Shown: in pieces, positions 5,523-7,305 of the stretch
Layout of the letters: every line of letters begins with the position of its first letter
Numbering within the stretch: the first letter of the stretch is position 1
Assembly (NCBI GenBank): GCA_024653385.1
Contig: JANLFZ010000314.1
Coordinates: 1 to 7,305, forward strand
DNA: 7,305 nucleotides
Origin: Thermoguttaceae bacterium
GTDB taxonomy: Bacteria > Planctomycetota > Planctomycetia > Pirellulales > Thermoguttaceae
Direction of reading: 5' to 3'
Made by a program: the position numbers and the translations under genes
Notes under the pieces: model-generated
Seen by the model: the letters and a program-made list of their open reading frames with translations, nothing else
Databases searched by the model: none
What the model was told of the DNA's origin: nothing

Positions 5523-7305
5523 ATGCACCCGAATGCGACCGCGATTCTATCCGATGCCTCGCCGGCTTCTTCCCTGCCCGATTTGTTGCAAGAAGCAGCC
5601 ACGCGGGTCGACGCGCTCGGCGCGGAGTTCGAGTCCGACCGTGTGCGGCTTGTCGGTCTAGCGCAGCGGCTGCGGGAGGAACGCTGTTACCTGGCCGTGC
5701 TCGGGCAGTTCAAACGCGGCAAGAGCACGCTGGTCAACGCGCTCTTGGGCGAGGCCGTGTTGCCTTCCGCCGTCGTGCCGTTGACCTCGATTCCGACCTT
5801 CTTGCAGGACGGCCGCCAGCTTGGGGCGAGGGTGCTGTTCGACGACGGCAAGGCCGAAGAACGATTCGTTGCGCCGGATGCCCGCGCCTTGGCCGAGTTC
5901 CTCGCGCGCTTCGTCACCGAGAGTGCCAACCCCCGGAACCGGCTGGGCGTTCGCCAGGTCGAAGCGACCTACCCGGCGCCGGTGTTGGAGAAGGGCGTGG
6001 CGTTGATCGACACGCCGGGCATCGGTTCCACGTTTCGTCACAACACCGAGGCGACGATCAACTTCCTGCCGCAGTGCGACGCCGCGATTTTCGTGGTCTC
6101 GGCGGACCCACCGGTCACCGAGGTCGAAGTGGAGTTCCTCAAGCTCGCCCGCCGCAAACTGGCACGCTTGTTCTTCGTCCTCAACAAAGTGGACTATCTC
6201 GATGCCGAAGAGCGTCGCGCCGCCGTCGCCTTTCTTCAGAAGGTGTTGTGCGAACAAGTCGGGTTTGCCGCGCCGCCGCCGGTCTATTGCGTCTCGGCAC
6301 GACAGGGCTTGGCCGCCCGCCGCAACCGAGATGCCGCCGCTTGGCGCGACAGCGGCATGGCCGAGATCGAACACCGGATCGTGGATTTCTTGCTGACGGA
6401 GAAGATGGAGGTGCTCGAAAGCGCCGTGTCCCGGCAGACGAGCGACGTGCTCGCCGATGTCGAGCGCCGCTTGAGGCTCACCCAGCGGTCCCTGGAGATG
6501 CCGCTCGATGAACTCGACGAGCGCATCCGCCTCTTTGAAGAGAGCCTGGCCAGGATCGAAGAGCAACGCATCGTGCTGATGAACCGGCTGAGCGCGGAGG
6601 AAGAGCGCTTGGCCGGCTGGGTGACCGACCACGCCGACGCGTTGTTGCCTGAGAGCCTGAAGTACCTGGACGGGGTGGTGCGGGCATGCCAGGATCAGCA
6701 GGGCGCAAAGTGGTCCGAGGAGCCGACCCGCGAGGCCATTGCGGCCGCCATCCCTGGTTTCTTCGAGCGCGCGTTCGGCGAGACGCACCAGCGTTGCGAG
6801 CAACGCTTGCGCGAGGCTCTGGCGCCGTATCGGCGCCGGGCCAGCGAACTGATCGCCTCGGTGCACGGTCTTGTCGAGAGACTGTTCCACGTGCCGTATG
6901 AGCCTCGGCGGGACGAGATCACGCTGGTGAAGGCCGAATTGCCGTATTGGCGCACCTGCCAGTTCCGATTCACCTCGATAGGTTCGATCCCCGATACCTG
7001 GATCGATCGACTGTTTCCGCAGCGTTTTCGTCACGCCCGGATTCGGCGACGGCTCATGGAGCAGGTCGAGTACCTCGTCAGTCGCAACATCGGAGATCTT
7101 CGATCGAGCACGCTGGAGAATTTGAAGCGAAGCGTCCAGGGTTTCCGCGAATGGATCAGCGATGGAATTCAGCGGAGTATGCAAACCACCCGCGCCGCGA
7201 TCGACGCCGCCCGCCGCCGACGCATCGAGGACTCGGCGACGGTCGCCCCCGAGCTGGCTCGCCTTGGATCCGCCATCGCTGAGCTTCGAGCGCTGCGAGC
7301 GCGCC
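5523..7305 (+). CDS. Dynamin-like large GTPase 2, partial (3' end outside window)
   Basis: The frame is open from ATG 5523 (GGGAG 6 nt upstream) to the right edge: 594 codons, no stop. Unlike GTPase 1 it has only ~55 residues before the G domain. Motifs: G1 GQFKRGKST (from 61), likely G2 threonine in VPLTSIPT (T88), G3 DTPG (163-166), G4 NKVD (221-224, the canonical form). Residues ~328-375 are a charged heptad-like helix, probably coiled coil. A Trp/Phe-containing segment around 477-498 (CQFRF, IPDTWIDRLFP) sits at the same relative place as the Trp-rich segment of GTPase 1 and may be a membrane-contact tip. It is followed by long helices (~500-590). The two proteins look like distant paralogues of one architecture, as in bacterial dynamin pairs that assemble together. 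The end of the protein is probably near, judging by family length. GTP hydrolysis and membrane action are inferred from the family. Confidence 0.88.
   Translation, partial: MHPNATAILSDASPASSLPDLLQEAATRVDALGAEFESDRVRLVGLAQRLREERCYLAVLGQFKRGKSTLVNALLGEAVLPSAVVPLTSIPTFLQDGRQLGARVLFDDGKAEERFVAPDARALAEFLARFVTESANPRNRLGVRQVEATYPAPVLEKGVALIDTPGIGSTFRHNTEATINFLPQCDAAIFVVSADPPVTEVEVEFLKLARRKLARLFFVLNKVDYLDAEERRAAVAFLQKVLCEQVGFAAPPPVYCVSARQGLAARRNRDAAAWRDSGMAEIEHRIVDFLLTEKMEVLESAVSRQTSDVLADVERRLRLTQRSLEMPLDELDERIRLFEESLARIEEQRIVLMNRLSAEEERLAGWVTDHADALLPESLKYLDGVVRACQDQQGAKWSEEPTREAIAAAIPGFFERAFGETHQRCEQRLREALAPYRRRASELIASVHGLVERLFHVPYEPRRDEITLVKAELPYWRTCQFRFTSIGSIPDTWIDRLFPQRFRHARIRRRLMEQVEYLVSRNIGDLRSSTLENLKRSVQGFREWISDGIQRSMQTTRAAIDAARRRRIEDSATVAPELARLGSAIAELRALRAR

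Noticed and set aside
5658..7184. A 508-codon open frame on the minus strand
   Set aside because: It is antisense to GTPase 2, whose frame carries all G motifs. The long opposite frame is explained by high GC content.

Overview
The window is GC-rich bacterial DNA, most likely from a planctomycete. That assignment rests mainly on a partial secreted protein at the left edge that resembles the HzsA-related (hydrazine synthase alpha-like) beta-propeller proteins common in that phylum, and it is an inference.

Layout: (1) positions 1-1571, minus strand: the first 523 residues of the HzsA-related exported protein, running off the left edge. (2) 1572-1851: a divergent control region with a promoter for each direction, a fluoride (crcB-type) riboswitch on the plus strand, and an intrinsic terminator just before the next gene. 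(3) 1852-4071, plus strand: a 739-residue dynamin-like GTPase. (4) 4140-4938, minus strand: a universal stress protein and a small coupled protein of unknown function, converging on the GTPase. (5) 4939-5522: a second divergent control region. It holds a minus-strand promoter, fluoride riboswitch and terminator for the stress-protein operon, and a plus-strand promoter, a third fluoride riboswitch and a probable ribosome-site-sequestering switch for the next gene. (6) 5523 to the right edge, plus strand: a second dynamin-like GTPase, cut by the window end after 594 codons.

The main result is that three separate transcription units within about 4 kb each begin with a fluoride-type aptamer. All three show the GGNGAUGG...CNCC first stem, a pseudoknot strand after a U(G/A)AUNA-like joint, and changed but still complementary pseudoknot bases: GGGGUU/AACCCC, GGGGUU/GACCCC and GGAGUC/GACUCC. 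Two lead into intrinsic terminators with a visible alternative pairing that would relieve termination. The third lacks a U-tract and instead has a repeated heptamer that could expose or hide the Shine-Dalgarno sequence. A stress protein under a fluoride riboswitch fits known associations; a pair of dynamin-like GTPases does not, as far as I recall.

Working model (inference): fluoride switches on a stress response consisting of a universal stress protein, a small possibly membrane-associated partner, and two dynamin-like GTPases that may work together on membranes. No fluoride exporter (Fluc/CrcB or CLC-F) is visible in the window. The HzsA-related gene is divergent, has no aptamer of its own, and may be unrelated.
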